From Paraburkholderia sp. (lineage in GTDB: Bacteria; Pseudomonadota; Gammaproteobacteria; Burkholderiales; Burkholderiaceae), in NCBI GenBank assembly GCA_004322045.1, contig SCRN01000045.1:1-37857 (forward strand): 37,857 bases of DNA, in the 5' to 3' direction. Of the stretch, positions 28,444-37,723 are shown piece after piece; positions within the stretch are counted from its first letter, which is position 1; the number at the start of each line of letters is the position of its first letter. The translations under genes were made by a program, and so were the position numbers. The notes beneath the pieces were generated by a model. It searched no databases. It was not told the DNA's origin and worked only from the letters and a program-made list of their open reading frames with translations.

Positions 28444-29577
28444 ATGGACTCGGCCATCAAGACCGTCGAATTCGACAAGCCGCTCGCGGGCGCCGTGTGC
28501 GGCGTCGGCCACGCTTGGGCGAAAGTGCCGCCGGCGCCATCGCCAGAAGAGAAGCGGCAACTGAAGGCGCGCGTGCGCGAGTTGCTCGAGCGTGAAAAGG
28601 CCGTGCTCGTCGCGCACTACTACGTCGACGCCGAGTTGCAGGAGCTAGCCGATGAAACCGGCGGCTGCGTGGCAGACTCGCTCGAGATGGCGCGCTTCGG
28701 GCGCGATCATGAGGCGCAAACGCTCGTCGTGGCGGGCGTGCGTTTCATGGGCGAAACCGCGAAGATCCTGAGCCCCGGCAAGCGCATTCTGATGCCTGAT
28801 CTCGATGCGACGTGCTCGCTCGATCTCGGCTGCCCGGCCGACGAGTTTGCGGCGTTCTGCGATGCGCATCCGGACCGCACCGTCGTCGTCTACGCGAACA
28901 CCAGCGCGGCTGTTAAGGCGCGCGCCGATTGGATGGTGACATCCTCGATCGGTCTCGAGATCGTCGCGCACCTGCACGCGCGCGGAGAGAAAATTCTGTG
29001 GGCACCCGACCGCCATCTCGGCGACTACATCCAGAAACAGACGGGCGCCGATATGCTGTTATGGCAAGGCTCGTGCCTCGTGCATGACGAGTTCAAAGGT
29101 ATCGAGCTCGATCTGTTGAAGGCCGAGTATCCGCAGGCAAAGGTGCTCGTGCACCCTGAATCGCCCGCGAGTGTGGTGGCCCAGGCCGATGTCGTCGGTT
29201 CGACCACGCAGTTGATCGACGCCGCCAAGCGCCTCGATGCGACGCACTTCATCGTCGCGACCGACCTCGGCATCTTGCACAAGATGCAGCTTGCGGCGCC
29301 GGGCAAGACGTTCATCGCAGCACCGACGGCTGGCAATAGCGCGACCTGCAAGAGCTGCGCGCATTGTCCATGGATGGCGATGAACGGGCTCGCGAACTTG
29401 GTCGACGTGCTCGAACGCGGCCACAACGAAATCTTCGTCGACCCAACCGTCGGCGAGCGCGCCCGCGTGCCGATCGATCGGATGTTGGCGTTCGCGGCGG
29501 CTCACAAGAAACGCGTGCAGGCAAGCGGCGACCTCGCGCGCGACACGTCGCTGTTTGCCAACGTTGGCGCAGCGTGA
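28444..29577 (+). CDS. nadA: Quinolinate synthase
   Basis: A 377-residue [4Fe-4S] enzyme that condenses iminoaspartate with dihydroxyacetone phosphate to quinolinate, the second step of NAD synthesis from aspartate. Cluster ligands by alignment are C124 ([10 protein letters not shown]), C211 ([10 protein letters not shown]) and C308 in CKSCAHC, each 11 beyond the E. coli numbers. The substrate-binding HYYVDAELQ is near residue 58. ATG 28444 has GGAG six bases upstream. nadC follows 88 bp later, so the two are probably one operon; the partner nadB converges from the right. Confidence 0.97.
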   Translation: MDSAIKTVEFDKPLAGAVCGVGHAWAKVPPAPSPEEKRQLKARVRELLEREKAVLVAHYYVDAELQELADETGGCVADSLEMARFGRDHEAQTLVVAGVRFMGETAKILSPGKRILMPDLDATCSLDLGCPADEFAAFCDAHPDRTVVVYANTSAAVKARADWMVTSSIGLEIVAHLHARGEKILWAPDRHLGDYIQKQTGADMLLWQGSCLVHDEFKGIELDLLKAEYPQAKVLVHPESPASVVAQADVVGSTTQLIDAAKRLDATHFIVATDLGILHKMQLAAPGKTFIAAPTAGNSATCKSCAHCPWMAMNGLANLVDVLERGHNEIFVDPTVGERARVPIDRMLAFAAAHKKRVQASGDLARDTSLFANVGAA

Positions 29578-29665
29578 CGCGCGTTGGGTCTGCATCTCCT
29601 CTTTCGACATTCGCATGTCGCGGCGGCCGGCGCGGCCGGCTGCGGCGCAAAGGACTACTGATCAT

Positions 29666-30568
29666 ATGACTGTGCAACGAGCAACGGCGGCCCGTGACGT
29701 CGTATCGCCGCTTTTTGCCGAGATTCGCGCGCAGTACGGCGCCGCGTTCGACGCGGCGCTCGCGCGCAATGTCGCGGACGCGCTATCGGAAGACGTGGGT
29801 GAGGGTGATTTGACGGGGCGGCTCGTGCCGGCCAACTCGATTCGAGATGCGCGCATTCTGGTGCGCGAAGAGGCTGTGCTGTGCGGCGTGCCGTGGTTCG
29901 TCGCCGTGATGGAGCAGATCGATCCGGCGATCGAGATCGACTGGCGCTACCGCGAGGGTGAGCGGATGGCGGCCGATTCTGCGGTGTGTTTTCTGCGCGG
30001 GCCGGCGCGCGCCCTGCTCACGGCAGAGCGCAACGGCTTGAACTTCCTGCAATTGCTCTCGGGTGTGGCCACTTCAACGCGCCGGTACGTCGATGCGATC
30101 GAGGGCACGCGCGCCCGTATTCTCGACACGCGCAAGACGTTGCCTGGGCTGCGCCTCGCGCAGAAGTACGCCGTGCGAGTGGGCGGCGGCGTGAATCAGC
30201 GCCTCGCGCTATACGACGGCATCTTGATCAAAGAGAATCACATCGCCGCGGCTGGCGGCGTGGGGCCGGTCTTGGAGGCCGCGTACGCGTTGAACGCCGG
30301 GGTTTCGATTCAGATCGAAGTCGAAACGCTCGAGCAGCTCGAATCGGCGCTCGCGCACCGCGCCGAGTCAATCCTGCTCGACAACTTTTCGTTCGAGGCG
30401 ATGCGCTCCGCCGTCAAGCTCACCGCTGGACGCGCGCTACTCGAGGTATCGGGCGGCGTCAATTTCGACACCGTGCGCGCGATTGCGGAGACGGGCGTCG
30501 ATCGGATCTCGATCGGCGCGCTGACGAAAGACGTGCGCGCGACCGATTTCTCGATGCGGTTGCTTTAG
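29666..30568 (+). CDS. nadC: Nicotinate-nucleotide diphosphorylase (carboxylating)
   Basis: A 300-residue quinolinate phosphoribosyltransferase that makes nicotinate mononucleotide from quinolinate and PRPP. Landmarks: EDVGEGDLTG (about 39-48), ERNGLNFLQLLSGVAT, DTRKTLPGLRLAQKYAVRVGGG, LIKENHI and the C-terminal EVSGGVNFDTVRAIAETGVDRIS. The Arg, His and Lys residues lining the substrate site in DTRKT, RLAQK and NQRL are all present. ATG 29666 has AAAGGA about 11 bases upstream, a long spacing. A GGGGCC/GGCCCC dyad without a T-run (30636-30651) lies before convergent nadB. Confidence 0.96.
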   Translation: MTVQRATAARDVVSPLFAEIRAQYGAAFDAALARNVADALSEDVGEGDLTGRLVPANSIRDARILVREEAVLCGVPWFVAVMEQIDPAIEIDWRYREGERMAADSAVCFLRGPARALLTAERNGLNFLQLLSGVATSTRRYVDAIEGTRARILDTRKTLPGLRLAQKYAVRVGGGVNQRLALYDGILIKENHIAAAGGVGPVLEAAYALNAGVSIQIEVETLEQLESALAHRAESILLDNFSFEAMRSAVKLTAGRALLEVSGGVNFDTVRAIAETGVDRISIGALTKDVRATDFSMRLL

Positions 30569-30666
30569 GCTTTTGTTCACGCCGGGCAAGGCGCGTTCGC
30601 GGGGCTGGAATTAGCGTATGCGGGCCTGGCGCTTAAGGGGCCTCGGCCCCTCCCACGGCCTGCGGC

Positions 30667-32265
30667 TCACACCTGCCGGTTCGGGACGCGCTCCGGCGCG
30701 AGCACGGTCGGCAACGCTTTGGGCAGGGCGGACGGCCAATCGCGCGAGAAGTGCAGGCCGCGACTTTCCCGCCGTGAGCGCGCGCTATCGACGATCAACG
30801 AAGCCACATCGACCAGATTGCGCAGCTCCAGCAGATCGCGGCTCACTTTGAAGTTGGCGTAGTATTCCTGAATCTCGTCTCGCAGCAGCGCGAGACGGTG
30901 CTTGGCGCGCGCCAAGCGCTTGTCCGTCCTGACAATCCCCACGTAGTTCCACATCAACCGGCGTAGTTCGTCCCAGTTGTGGGCGACGACGACTTCTTCG
31001 TCCGGATCGGAGACGCGGCTTTCGTCCCAATCGGGCAGCGGGGCATGAGCGGCTGCGTCGAAGCCTTCGCGCTCGATTGCGTCCGCGGCGGAACGGCCGA
31101 TGACGAGGCACTCGAGCAGCGAGTTGCTTGCGAGCCGGTTCGCGCCGTGCAGGCCCGTGTACGAGGTTTCGCCCACGGCATACAGGCCGGCTAGATCGGT
31201 ACGTCCCGCCAAATCGGTGACAACGCCGCCACAGGTGTAGTGCGCCGCGGGCACGACGGGGATCGGATCTTTCGTGATGTCGATGCCGAACTCTAGGCAG
31301 CGCGCGAGAATCGTCGGGAAATGCTCGTGCAGGAAGGCGGCAGGCTGATGGCTGATGTCGAGATAGACGCAGTCGATACCGCGCTTCTTGATCTCGAAAT
31401 CGATCGCGCGCGCGACGATGTCGCGTGGAGCGAGTTCGGCCCGTTCGTCGTGAGCCGGCATAAAGCGCGTGCCGTCGGGTAGCAGCAACTTGCCGCCTTC
31501 GCCTCGCACGGCTTCCGAGATCAAGAACGACTTCGCGTAAGGGTGAAAGAGGCAGGTCGGATGGAATTGGATGAACTCCATGTTCGACACCCGGCACCCG
31601 GCTCGCCATGCCATCGCGATGCCGTCGCCCGTCGCCGTATCGGGGTTCGTCGTATACAAGTAGACCTTGCCCGCGCCGCCCGTTGCGAGGATCGTATGGG
31701 GCGCTTCCAGCGTGACCGTTCGTCCGCTCTCGATGTCGAGTGCGTACAGGCCGTGGCAGCGGCGGCCCGGCAGACCAAGGCGATCGGACGTGATGAGATC
31801 GATCGCGTAATGCTCTTCGAGCAGCGTGATATTCGGGTGTTGACGCACTCGTTCGGACAGCGTGGCCACGACCGCGTGCCCGGTGGCGTCCGCCGCGTGG
31901 ATGATGCGGCGATGACTGTGGCCGCCCTCGCGCGTCAGATGAAAGCCCAGTTCGGCGGCATCGTCGCGCGTGAACGGCACGCCCTGACCGATCAGCCACT
32001 CGATGGCCGTGCGGCCATGCTCGACGATGAACCGCGTGGCGCCTTCGTCGCACAGCCCCGCGCCTGCGACGAGCGTGTCGTTGACGTGGTTTTCGACGCT
32101 ATCGGCCGAGTCCAGCACGGCGGCGATTCCGCCTTGCGCCCAGTCGCTCGCGCCTTCCGTCATCGACCGTTTGGCGATGACGGCCACGCGCCGCTTCTCG
32201 GCGAGATTCAGCGCAACGGTCAGGCCGGCGAGCCCGCTGCCTACGATTACGACGTCGAAATTCAT
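30667..32265 (-). CDS. nadB: L-aspartate oxidase
   Basis: A 532-residue FAD enzyme that oxidises L-aspartate to iminoaspartate for NadA. The FAD dinucleotide-binding fold starts at [13 protein letters not shown] (3-15). Other blocks are [46 protein letters not shown] and [15 protein letters not shown], the usual succinate dehydrogenase/aspartate oxidase series. The C-terminal helical domain with [13 protein letters not shown] completes it. ATG 32265 has AAGGGA about seven bases upstream. It is transcribed towards nadC, so all three de novo NAD genes sit together but on two strands. Confidence 0.96.
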   Translation of the reverse strand: MNFDVVIVGSGLAGLTVALNLAEKRRVAVIAKRSMTEGASDWAQGGIAAVLDSADSVENHVNDTLVAGAGLCDEGATRFIVEHGRTAIEWLIGQGVPFTRDDAAELGFHLTREGGHSHRRIIHAADATGHAVVATLSERVRQHPNITLLEEHYAIDLITSDRLGLPGRRCHGLYALDIESGRTVTLEAPHTILATGGAGKVYLYTTNPDTATGDGIAMAWRAGCRVSNMEFIQFHPTCLFHPYAKSFLISEAVRGEGGKLLLPDGTRFMPAHDERAELAPRDIVARAIDFEIKKRGIDCVYLDISHQPAAFLHEHFPTILARCLEFGIDITKDPIPVVPAAHYTCGGVVTDLAGRTDLAGLYAVGETSYTGLHGANRLASNSLLECLVIGRSAADAIEREGFDAAAHAPLPDWDESRVSDPDEEVVVAHNWDELRRLMWNYVGIVRTDKRLARAKHRLALLRDEIQEYYANFKVSRDLLELRNLVDVASLIVDSARSRRESRGLHFSRDWPSALPKALPTVLAPERVPNRQV

Positions 32266-32385
32266 CTGTGTTTCCCTTGTCCCCGATCCCCCCGCGCGTA
32301 CGCGCAGCAGATTGCAGCCGTGTGAAAATCGCGTGGGTAAGCATGGGAGGATACCGCGACGCGCGACGCAATGGGGGCGCACCAA

Positions 32386-32418
32386 AGCAAAAGCCCCGCA
32401 CACGGCGGGGCTTTTGCT
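32386..32418. terminator. Terminator after rpmB-rpmG
   Basis: A perfect 14-bp stem (32386-32399 with 32405-32418) around a 5-base loop, with A4 and T4 tracts within the two arms. It stops rpmG on minus. It lies 25 bp after the rpmG stop. Confidence 0.9.
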
Positions 32419-32442
32419 CGTATTCGGCTCGAACGAAACCGA

Positions 32443-32610
32443 TTACTTGATCTTCGTTTCCTTGTACGCGACATGCTTGCGGACAACAGGATCGAACTTC
32501 ATGATCTCCATCTTTTCCGGCATGTTGCGCTTGTTCTTCGTCGTGGTATAGAAGTGACCCGTGCCTGCGGTCGACTCCAGCTTGATCTTATCGCGTGCGC
32601 CTTTGGCCAT
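32443..32610 (-). CDS. rpmG: Large ribosomal subunit protein bL33
   Basis: A 55-residue ribosomal protein: [18 protein letters not shown] at the start, then [27 protein letters not shown] and YKETKIK. It is full length. It lacks the CxxC pairs of zinc-binding L33, so it is the zinc-independent form. ATG 32610 has GGAG overlapping the rpmB stop (TAAGGAG), 11 bp after rpmB. It is the second gene of the rpmB-rpmG operon. Confidence 0.96.
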   Translation of the reverse strand: MAKGARDKIKLESTAGTGHFYTTTKNKRNMPEKMEIMKFDPVVRKHVAYKETKIK

Positions 32611-32621
32611 GACTGGACTCC

Positions 32622-32855
32622 TTAGATTTCGCCGCGCGAGCGCAGATCGGCCAGCACGGTGTCGATGCCGTTCTTATCGATCAAGCGCAGACCGGCGTTC
32701 GAAACGCGCAGACGCACGAAACGGTTCTCGCTTTCCACCCAGAAACGGCGGGATTGCAGATTCGGCAAGAAACGCCGCTTCGTCTTGTTGTTGGCGTGGG
32801 AAACGTTGTTGCCGCTCATCGGCGCTTTCCCAGTTACTTGGCATACGCGTGCCAT
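32622..32855 (-). CDS. rpmB: Large ribosomal subunit protein bL28
   Basis: A 77-residue ribosomal protein: [20 protein letters not shown] at the start, then [17 protein letters not shown] and a C-terminal [17 protein letters not shown]. Normal length. AGGAG lies about nine bases before ATG 32855. It has its own promoter about 145 bp upstream and leads the rpmB-rpmG pair. The linkage to radC is the same as in E. coli. Confidence 0.97.
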   Translation of the reverse strand: MARVCQVTGKAPMSGNNVSHANNKTKRRFLPNLQSRRFWVESENRFVRLRVSNAGLRLIDKNGIDTVLADLRSRGEI

Positions 32856-32998
32856 ATGAGAGCACTCCTAAAACGCTTAAATTCGGGGTTCAAGCCTGGT
32901 CGGGGCCTAACAGGAAAGGGCACAAGGAAGCCGCTCAGCAACTGAGTGCGGCGACCTCCCCCAAGCTTCTGAACGAGGTTGGAAACAGGCAGACGGCG

Positions 32999-33028
32999 AT
33001 TCTAGCAGAAAAAGCGCCGAAAAATCAA
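32999..33028 (-). promoter_or_regulatory. rpmB-rpmG promoter
   Basis: On minus: TTGATT (33028-33023), 18-bp spacer, TAGAAT (33004-32999) preceded by TGC, an extended minus-10. The leader to rpmB would be about 135 nt and contains a small hairpin (GCCGC with GCGGC around CAG-CAA-CTG) near 32930-32952. Confidence 0.65.
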
Positions 33029-33078
33029 ACCGAATTTGCAGGCCGGTGATTTTGCCTGCGAAAAAGCCGCGGCGGGGC

Positions 33079-33801
33079 CTACAGCCAGCCCGCGCGGGCG
33101 AACGAGAAGACATCGTGGCGCCCCACCACGAGATGGTCGACGAGCCGTACGTCGATCAGCGCAAGCGCATCGCGCAGCACGCGCGTGAGCTGACGGTCGC
33201 TCGCGCTGGGTTTGACCGCCCCCGACGGATGATTGTGGGCGACGACGAGGCTGGCGGCATTGGCCTCGAGCGCGCGGCGCACGATTTCACGCGGATAGAC
33301 GGCCAGGCGCGTCAACGAACCGCGCGAGATCTCTTCGCTGTCGATCAGCCGATGCCGCGCGTCCAGATACAGGCACAGGAACACTTCGTACGGGCGCGCA
33401 CCGATCAACAGGCGTACGTAATCATGAACCGCTTCGGTCGAATCGACGAGCGGCTGCTCGCGCGCCCGCTCGGCCAGGGCGCGGCGCGCCATCTCGATGA
33501 CGGCCAGCAGCACCGCGGTCTTTGCCGGGCCGATGCCGTGCATGCCGTCGAAGTCGCGCGGGGTGGCGTCGAGGATGCCGCGAAGCGAGCCGAAGCGAGC
33601 CAGCAGCGAGCGCGCGAGGTCGAACACGTTGTGCCCGGACAGCCCCGAGCCTAAAAAAATTACAACGAGTTCCGTGTCGGACAGCGAGGCGGCGCCGCGC
33701 CCGAACAGACGCTCACGCGGCATGTCGCGCGCCGCCGCCCCGCGAGGGCGGCGCGGCGCCAACGCTTTCAATGGGGTCGGGAGGTTGGAACTAACGGGCA
33801 T
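33079..33801 (-). CDS. radC: RadC/UPF0758 family JAMM-fold protein
   Basis: A 240-residue protein with an N-terminal helix-hairpin-helix-like part ([15 protein letters not shown], about 90-104) and a C-terminal JAMM metal site: [14 protein letters not shown] (HxH-x7-S-x2-D). A conserved Glu upstream lies in [10 protein letters not shown]. The family was named from a repair phenotype later attributed to recG; its real activity is not established, though nuclease or competence-related roles have been proposed. ATG 33801 begins [10 protein letters not shown]. It precedes rpmB on the same strand but is separated by the rpmB promoter, and it diverges from fkpB. Confidence 0.92.
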   Translation of the reverse strand: MPVSSNLPTPLKALAPRRPRGAAARDMPRERLFGRGAASLSDTELVVIFLGSGLSGHNVFDLARSLLARFGSLRGILDATPRDFDGMHGIGPAKTAVLLAVIEMARRALAERAREQPLVDSTEAVHDYVRLLIGARPYEVFLCLYLDARHRLIDSEEISRGSLTRLAVYPREIVRRALEANAASLVVAHNHPSGAVKPSASDRQLTRVLRDALALIDVRLVDHLVVGRHDVFSFARAGWL

Positions 33802-33883
33802 ATGCTCATCTCATAGAAGCGGTTGATCGGGTGGGCACGCACTGTGCGCGCATTAGGCGCGCGCTGCCCGGCGCGAGGTGGCT

Positions 33884-33889
33884 TACAAT
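33884..33889 (+). promoter_or_regulatory. Candidate minus-10 box for fkpB-ispH
   Basis: TACAAT about 118 bp before the fkpB ATG; no clear minus-35 at the proper distance in this GC-rich stretch. Confidence 0.35.
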
Positions 33890-34007
33890 GGAGCCTTTGT
33901 GCGGGCGCCCGTACGCGGGGCGTCGAATCACGCAGCGTGCGCGCCAAGGCCGCTGCAACGCGGCCCAATCGCAACGCGCATGTCGCGTTCGTCCTACGAG
34001 CTATCCC

Positions 34008-34463
34008 ATGAGCATCATCGATATTTCAGAAGTGAAAGCGGGTTCGCATGTGACGCTTCACTACCGGCTTGCACTTGCCGACGGCGCCGACATCGTGAAC
34101 ACCTTCGGCGATAAGCCGGCAACCCTCCTGCTCGGCGCGGGCCAACTTGCCGAGCCGCTGGAGGACATTCTGATAGGGATGAAGGCGGGCGACCATTCGA
34201 CTTTCCGGCTAGGCGAAGGTCAAGCGTTCGGCTCGCGCAATTCCGAGTTGATTCAGTGGGTGTCGCTCGCCACCCTGCGGGAAAACGGCATGGTCGGCGA
34301 GGATTTCGCACCCGGCGACCTGCTCGAATTCAATGCCCCGGGCGGCGGACGCTACGCCGGCGTGCTCAAGGAGATCGGCGAAACGTCCGCCTTGTTCGAT
34401 TTCAACCATCCGCTCGCGGGTCAGGCGCTGACGTTCGAAGTGCAAATCATCGGAATTCTGTAG
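34008..34463 (+). CDS. fkpB: FKBP-type peptidyl-prolyl isomerase, SlpA type
   Basis: A 151-residue cytoplasmic proline isomerase of the SlpA/SlyD group. The FKBP half-domains are visible as [15 protein letters not shown] (12-26) and the C-terminal [20 protein letters not shown], with the insert-in-flap domain between. It lacks the His-rich metal tail of SlyD. It lies 2 bp before ispH, the same pairing as in E. coli (fkpB-ispH), so the two are co-transcribed. ATG 34008 has a weak ribosome site (ACGAG). Confidence 0.94.
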   Translation: MSIIDISEVKAGSHVTLHYRLALADGADIVNTFGDKPATLLLGAGQLAEPLEDILIGMKAGDHSTFRLGEGQAFGSRNSELIQWVSLATLRENGMVGEDFAPGDLLEFNAPGGGRYAGVLKEIGETSALFDFNHPLAGQALTFEVQIIGIL

Positions 34464-34465
34464 AC

Positions 34466-35431
34466 ATGAGCCCGTCGGATACCTCCATCGCCGCTGTAGA
34501 GGCGGAAGTCTTGCTCGCCCAGCCGCGCGGCTTCTGCGCGGGGGTGGACCGTGCCATCGAGATCGTCGAGCGCGCCATCAAGCTGTTCGGCGCGCCCATC
34601 TACGTGCGCCACGAGATCGTTCACAACGCCTATGTGGTCGAGGATTTGCGCAAGAAGGGCGCCGTCTTCGTCGAGCAGCTCGACGATGTCCCGGCGGGCA
34701 GCACCGTCATCTTCAGCGCGCACGGGGTGTCCAAAGCCGTGCGCGAAGAGGCCGAGGCGCGCGGGCTGCGCATCTACGACGCCACCTGTCCGCTCGTGAC
34801 GAAGGTCCATATGGAAGTCGCGAAGATGCGCCAAGAGGGGCTCGACATCGTGATGATCGGGCACAAAGGGCACCCCGAAGTCGAAGGCACCATGGGGCAG
34901 TCGGGCGAGGGAATGTATCTCGTCGAGAGCGCCGAAGATGTCGCCGCACTGCAGCTATCCGATTCGTCGCGCATCGCATTCGTCACGCAAACGACCTTGT
35001 CGGTGGATGACGCCGCCGACATCATCGCCGCGCTCAAGGCGCGCTTTCCGCACATCAGGGAACCGAAGAAGCAGGACATTTGCTACGCCACGCAGAACCG
35101 GCAAGACGCCGTCAAGTTCATGGCGCCGCAATGCGATGTCGTCATCGTGGTCGGCAGTCCTAATAGTTCCAATTCCAACCGGTTGCGTGAAGTTGCCGAG
35201 AAGCGCGGCGTCCCCGCCTATATGGTGGATTCGCCCGATCAAATCGATCCGGCTTGGGTGGAAGGCAAGCAGCGCATCGGCGTGACGGCCGGCGCCTCGG
35301 CGCCGGAGGTGCTCGCCCAAGCGGTCATCGGACGGCTGCGCGAACTCGGTGTGCGCAACGTGCGCGCGCTCGAAGGCATCGAGGAGAACATTGCTTTTCC
35401 ATTGCCGCGCGGGCTCACGCTCCCGAACTGA
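34466..35431 (+). CDS. ispH: 4-hydroxy-3-methylbut-2-enyl diphosphate reductase
   Basis: A 321-residue [4Fe-4S] enzyme, the last step of the MEP isoprenoid pathway, which turns HMBPP into IPP and DMAPP. Cluster cysteines are C24 ([10 protein letters not shown]), C108 ([10 protein letters not shown]) and C206 ([11 protein letters not shown]). Substrate residues H53 (VRHEIVHN), H136 and E138 (GHPEVEGT) and the SxN motif ([10 protein letters not shown]) are present. The start MSPSDTS carries a short tail before the fold, shifting numbers by about 12 from E. coli. A strong terminator follows at 35512. Confidence 0.97.
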   Translation: MSPSDTSIAAVEAEVLLAQPRGFCAGVDRAIEIVERAIKLFGAPIYVRHEIVHNAYVVEDLRKKGAVFVEQLDDVPAGSTVIFSAHGVSKAVREEAEARGLRIYDATCPLVTKVHMEVAKMRQEGLDIVMIGHKGHPEVEGTMGQSGEGMYLVESAEDVAALQLSDSSRIAFVTQTTLSVDDAADIIAALKARFPHIREPKKQDICYATQNRQDAVKFMAPQCDVVIVVGSPNSSNSNRLREVAEKRGVPAYMVDSPDQIDPAWVEGKQRIGVTAGASAPEVLAQAVIGRLRELGVRNVRALEGIEENIAFPLPRGLTLPN

Positions 35432-35511
35432 CGCGCGAGTTGGCGAATGCGCGCTGCGCTGGACCCTCGTTCCGGCGGTTGGGGTTTGCCCTGACTACCG
35501 CATTTTTCGCG

Positions 35512-35547
35512 AAAAGCGCGCCCCGCTCCGGCGCGCTTTTTTATTTT
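35512..35547 (+). terminator. Rho-independent terminator after ispH
   Basis: AAAAGCGCGCC (35512-35522) pairs with GGCGCGCTTTT (35530-35540), a 7-base loop, then TTATTTT. Confidence 0.92.
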
Positions 35548-35593
35548 CCGCCAGCGCGCAAAACCGAAGGTTGCTCCCAATAAACGAAGAAAT

Positions 35594-35612
35594 GTCGCAA
35601 CTAGGTTGCGAC
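35594..35612. promoter_or_regulatory. Inverted repeat, candidate operator
   Basis: GTCGCAAC-TAG-GTTGCGAC: perfect 8-bp arms with a 3-base spacer, centred about 75 bp before the predicted minus-35. The right arm contains the middle AGGTTGC direct repeat. It could bind an activator. The regulator is unknown. Confidence 0.5.
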
Positions 35613-35675
35613 GTGCACCAAATAAGGGTCCCAAAAAAAGGTTGCAATGCAGGAAAACCCTGGCGATTCAGCATA

Positions 35676-35703
35676 TTGGCCGCTCGGCAATTAGAGTTAC
35701 AAT
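35676..35703 (+). promoter_or_regulatory. Candidate promoter of the orphan gene
   Basis: TTGGCC (35676-35681), 16-bp spacer, TACAAT (35698-35703). The predicted start site is near 35710. Confidence 0.5.
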
Positions 35704-35770
35704 GCGCGCGTCCTCAAGGTCCCTGGGCCTTTTGGCACCGGTATTGAGTAAGGCGCGGGAGACCTAGTTA

Positions 35771-36532
35771 ATGCAAGTCAAGTTTGCTTACGCCGCATCG
35801 AGCATGACGAGAGGCGGCGAGGCGAGCATCGGTGACGCGGCACGGGCCGTCGCGGCGCCGGCGAGTGAGACGGCGGCGATCGCCACCTTGGAAAGCATCC
35901 AGGGGTGGGCGGCCGAGTCCGCGCCTTTCGATCAGGAGAAAAAAAATAAAATGCAGGCGGCATCGCGGTCGGATCGACGCGTGCGGCCGCCTCGCCGGCA
36001 CAGCACCTCGCTTTCGCGCGTGATGCTGCCGGCGCTTCCACCCACCCGCATCGGACGGGCTCGGCCCAGCGCGCGCAGGTATGGCGGAATTTTTTCGGCG
36101 AGTGTGTTGCCTGCTGCGCAGGCCATGCTCGAAATCGGAGCAACAATCCTTGCGGGCGGTGTGCGTGCCGGCAAGGTGACGTCGTCGGCGCTCGATGCGC
36201 CGTTGCGTCGCGCCGGTTGGCAGGCGGCCTCGGCCGCTGCGTGCCGGCGCCCGGATGCGGACTTCGCGCAGCACGGCGAAGCGAGCGCCCGCACATTGGC
36301 GTCGGTAGCGGCGACGTTAGCGTTCGATGCCGCTCGCGCGGCGCCGAGCGCGAAGAAGTGCGCTGACTCGAGCGAAACGCCCAAGATGCAAAAGGCGACG
36401 TCCACCGCATGCGCGAGCGTGCGACGGGACGCCAGCGCATTTGGCGGCGACGGCGGTTCGCAGGAAGGCGCCATTACGCTGCACGACTTCAAGGACGGCG
36501 CACGCGCGGTCCTCGACGTCGTGCAAGTGTAG
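35771..36532 (+). CDS. Hypothetical Ala-rich protein in its own transcription unit
   Basis: I do not recognise this 253-residue frame. Support for coding: GGGAG nine bases before ATG 35771, a promoter about 70 bp upstream, a terminator 20 bp after the stop, and about 80 percent G or C at codon third positions over the part I counted, as in neighbouring genes. The protein is about a quarter Ala. It has a Lys-rich patch (EKKNKM, near 56-61), an Arg/Pro-rich stretch (about 66-105), a mildly hydrophobic segment (VLPAAQAMLEIGATILAGGV, near 112-131) and an acidic tail ending in LHDFKDGARAVLDVVQV. No signal peptide. Long open frames also exist on minus, as expected at this GC, but have no start signals. 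A structured non-coding transcript is the alternative. Confidence 0.55.
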   Translation: MQVKFAYAASSMTRGGEASIGDAARAVAAPASETAAIATLESIQGWAAESAPFDQEKKNKMQAASRSDRRVRPPRRHSTSLSRVMLPALPPTRIGRARPSARRYGGIFSASVLPAAQAMLEIGATILAGGVRAGKVTSSALDAPLRRAGWQAASAAACRRPDADFAQHGEASARTLASVAATLAFDAARAAPSAKKCADSSETPKMQKATSTACASVRRDASAFGGDGGSQEGAITLHDFKDGARAVLDVVQV

Positions 36533-36551
36533 TGACGGAGCATGGAACGCG

Positions 36552-36582
36552 ACGGCACCGGATACCCGACGGTGCCGTTTTT
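36552..36582 (+). terminator. Rho-independent terminator after the orphan gene
   Basis: ACGGCACCG (36552-36560) pairs with CGGTGCCGT (36570-36578), 9-base loop, then TTTTT. Confidence 0.9.
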
Positions 36583-36680
36583 GCATCCGCCTCACCGGGT
36601 CTGCCGCCGAATCACGGCTTCAGCGGTATCCGTGAGGCGGCCGACCCTTACCGGTTTATTTATCAGTACCCGCAGTGCCG

Positions 36681-36713
36681 TTGCGGTTTTCGCCGAACCC
36701 CGGTTACAACCGG
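36681..36713 (+). promoter_or_regulatory. Candidate liv promoter with small dyad
   Basis: TTGCGG (36681-36686), 17-bp spacer, TTACAA. The minus-10 lies inside CCGGTTACAACCGG (36700-36713), a 6-bp inverted repeat, so a regulator could block it. Confidence 0.35.
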
Positions 36714-36754
36714 CGCGAAGCGAAGATCCAGTCGCACGGGCTAAGGAGCTTTAA

Positions 36755-37705
36755 ATGGATATCTTCATCCAGCAGATCCTCAACGGTCTGGTGCTTGGTA
36801 GCGTCTACGCCATCATCGCACTCGGCTATACGATGGTGTACGGCATCTTAGGCATCATCAACTTTGCTCACGGCGACGTCCTGATGGTCGGCGCAATGGT
36901 CGCGCTATCGACCATCACGGTGCTGCACAATCATTTCCCCGGGCTCGGCAACATCGCGACGCTCATCATCGGGCTGATCGTCGCGGCGGTCGTCTGCGCG
37001 ATCGTCGGCTACCTGATCGAGCGGGCTGCCTACAGGCCGCTGCGCCGCGCTCCGCGCTTGGCGCCGCTGATCACTGCGATCGGCGTGTCGATCCTGCTCG
37101 AAACGCTGGCCATGATGATCTGGTCGCGCAATCCGCTGCCGTTCCCGCAGTTGATTTCCACCGATCCGATCAACGTGATCAAGGCGACCGACACGAGCGT
37201 GGGCGCCGTGATCTCGGCCACGGAAATCACGATCATCGTCGTCGCGTTCCTGGTGATGGCCGGCCTGCTTTTGCTTGTGCATAAGACCAAGCTGGGCCGC
37301 GCGATGCGAGCGATCGCCGAAAACCCGAACGTCGCGAGCCTGATGGGCGTGAACCCGAACTTCGTGATCTCGGCCACGTTCATGCTCGGCTCGGCGCTCG
37401 CTGCGCTGGCCGGTGTGATGGTCGCGTCGGAATACGGCAACGTGCACTTCTATATGGGCTTCATTCCCGGCATGAAAGCGTTCACCGCAGCCGTGCTCGG
37501 CGGGATCGGCAACCTCGGGGGCGCCATGGTCGGCGGCGTGGTGCTGGGCCTGATCGAGCAGCTGGGCGCGGGCTACATCGGCAATCTGACCGGTGGCGTG
37601 TTCGGCAGTAACTATCAGGACGTGTTCGCATTCATCGTGCTGATCGTCGTCTTGGTCTTCCGTCCGTCGGGCTTGCTCGGCGAACGTGTGGCGGACCGCG
37701 CGTAA
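36755..37705 (+). CDS. livH: Branched-chain amino acid ABC transporter permease LivH
   Basis: A 316-residue inner-membrane permease of the high-affinity Leu/Ile/Val importer. It starts MDIFIQQILNGLVLGSVYAI, with GYTMVYGILGIINFAHGDV, and about eight hydrophobic segments. The ATPase-coupling loop is AMRAIAENPNVASLMGVN. The end RPSGLLGERV is typical. AAGGAG lies seven bases before ATG 36755. livM follows after 18 bp. No binding-protein gene is seen between the terminator at 36582 and livH, so that subunit is encoded elsewhere or downstream. Related urea and amide transporters share the fold, but this N-terminus and tail favour LivH. Confidence 0.94.
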   Translation: MDIFIQQILNGLVLGSVYAIIALGYTMVYGILGIINFAHGDVLMVGAMVALSTITVLHNHFPGLGNIATLIIGLIVAAVVCAIVGYLIERAAYRPLRRAPRLAPLITAIGVSILLETLAMMIWSRNPLPFPQLISTDPINVIKATDTSVGAVISATEITIIVVAFLVMAGLLLLVHKTKLGRAMRAIAENPNVASLMGVNPNFVISATFMLGSALAALAGVMVASEYGNVHFYMGFIPGMKAFTAAVLGGIGNLGGAMVGGVVLGLIEQLGAGYIGNLTGGVFGSNYQDVFAFIVLIVVLVFRPSGLLGERVADRA

Positions 37706-37723
37706 GGGCAAGGAGCAAAGAAA

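Larger units (their letters stand above)
35548..35770 (+). other. Leader and control region of the orphan gene
   Basis: It is bounded by the ispH terminator and the hypothetical gene. It holds three AGGTTGC copies on plus at 35568, 35603 and 35639 (35 and 36 bp apart), the inverted repeat at 35594-35612, and a promoter at 35676-35703. A leader of about 60 nt with a possible weak hairpin (AAGGTC with GGCCTT) precedes the ATG. Confidence 0.5.

Noticed and set aside
30636-30651. AGGGGCC-TC-GGCCCCT dyad between nadC and nadB as a terminator
   Set aside because: The centre is too tight for the full stem and no T-run follows on either strand.
35932-36558. Minus-strand 208-codon frame over the orphan gene
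   Set aside because: No ribosome site or promoter on minus. Terminator, promoter and Shine-Dalgarno all favour plus.
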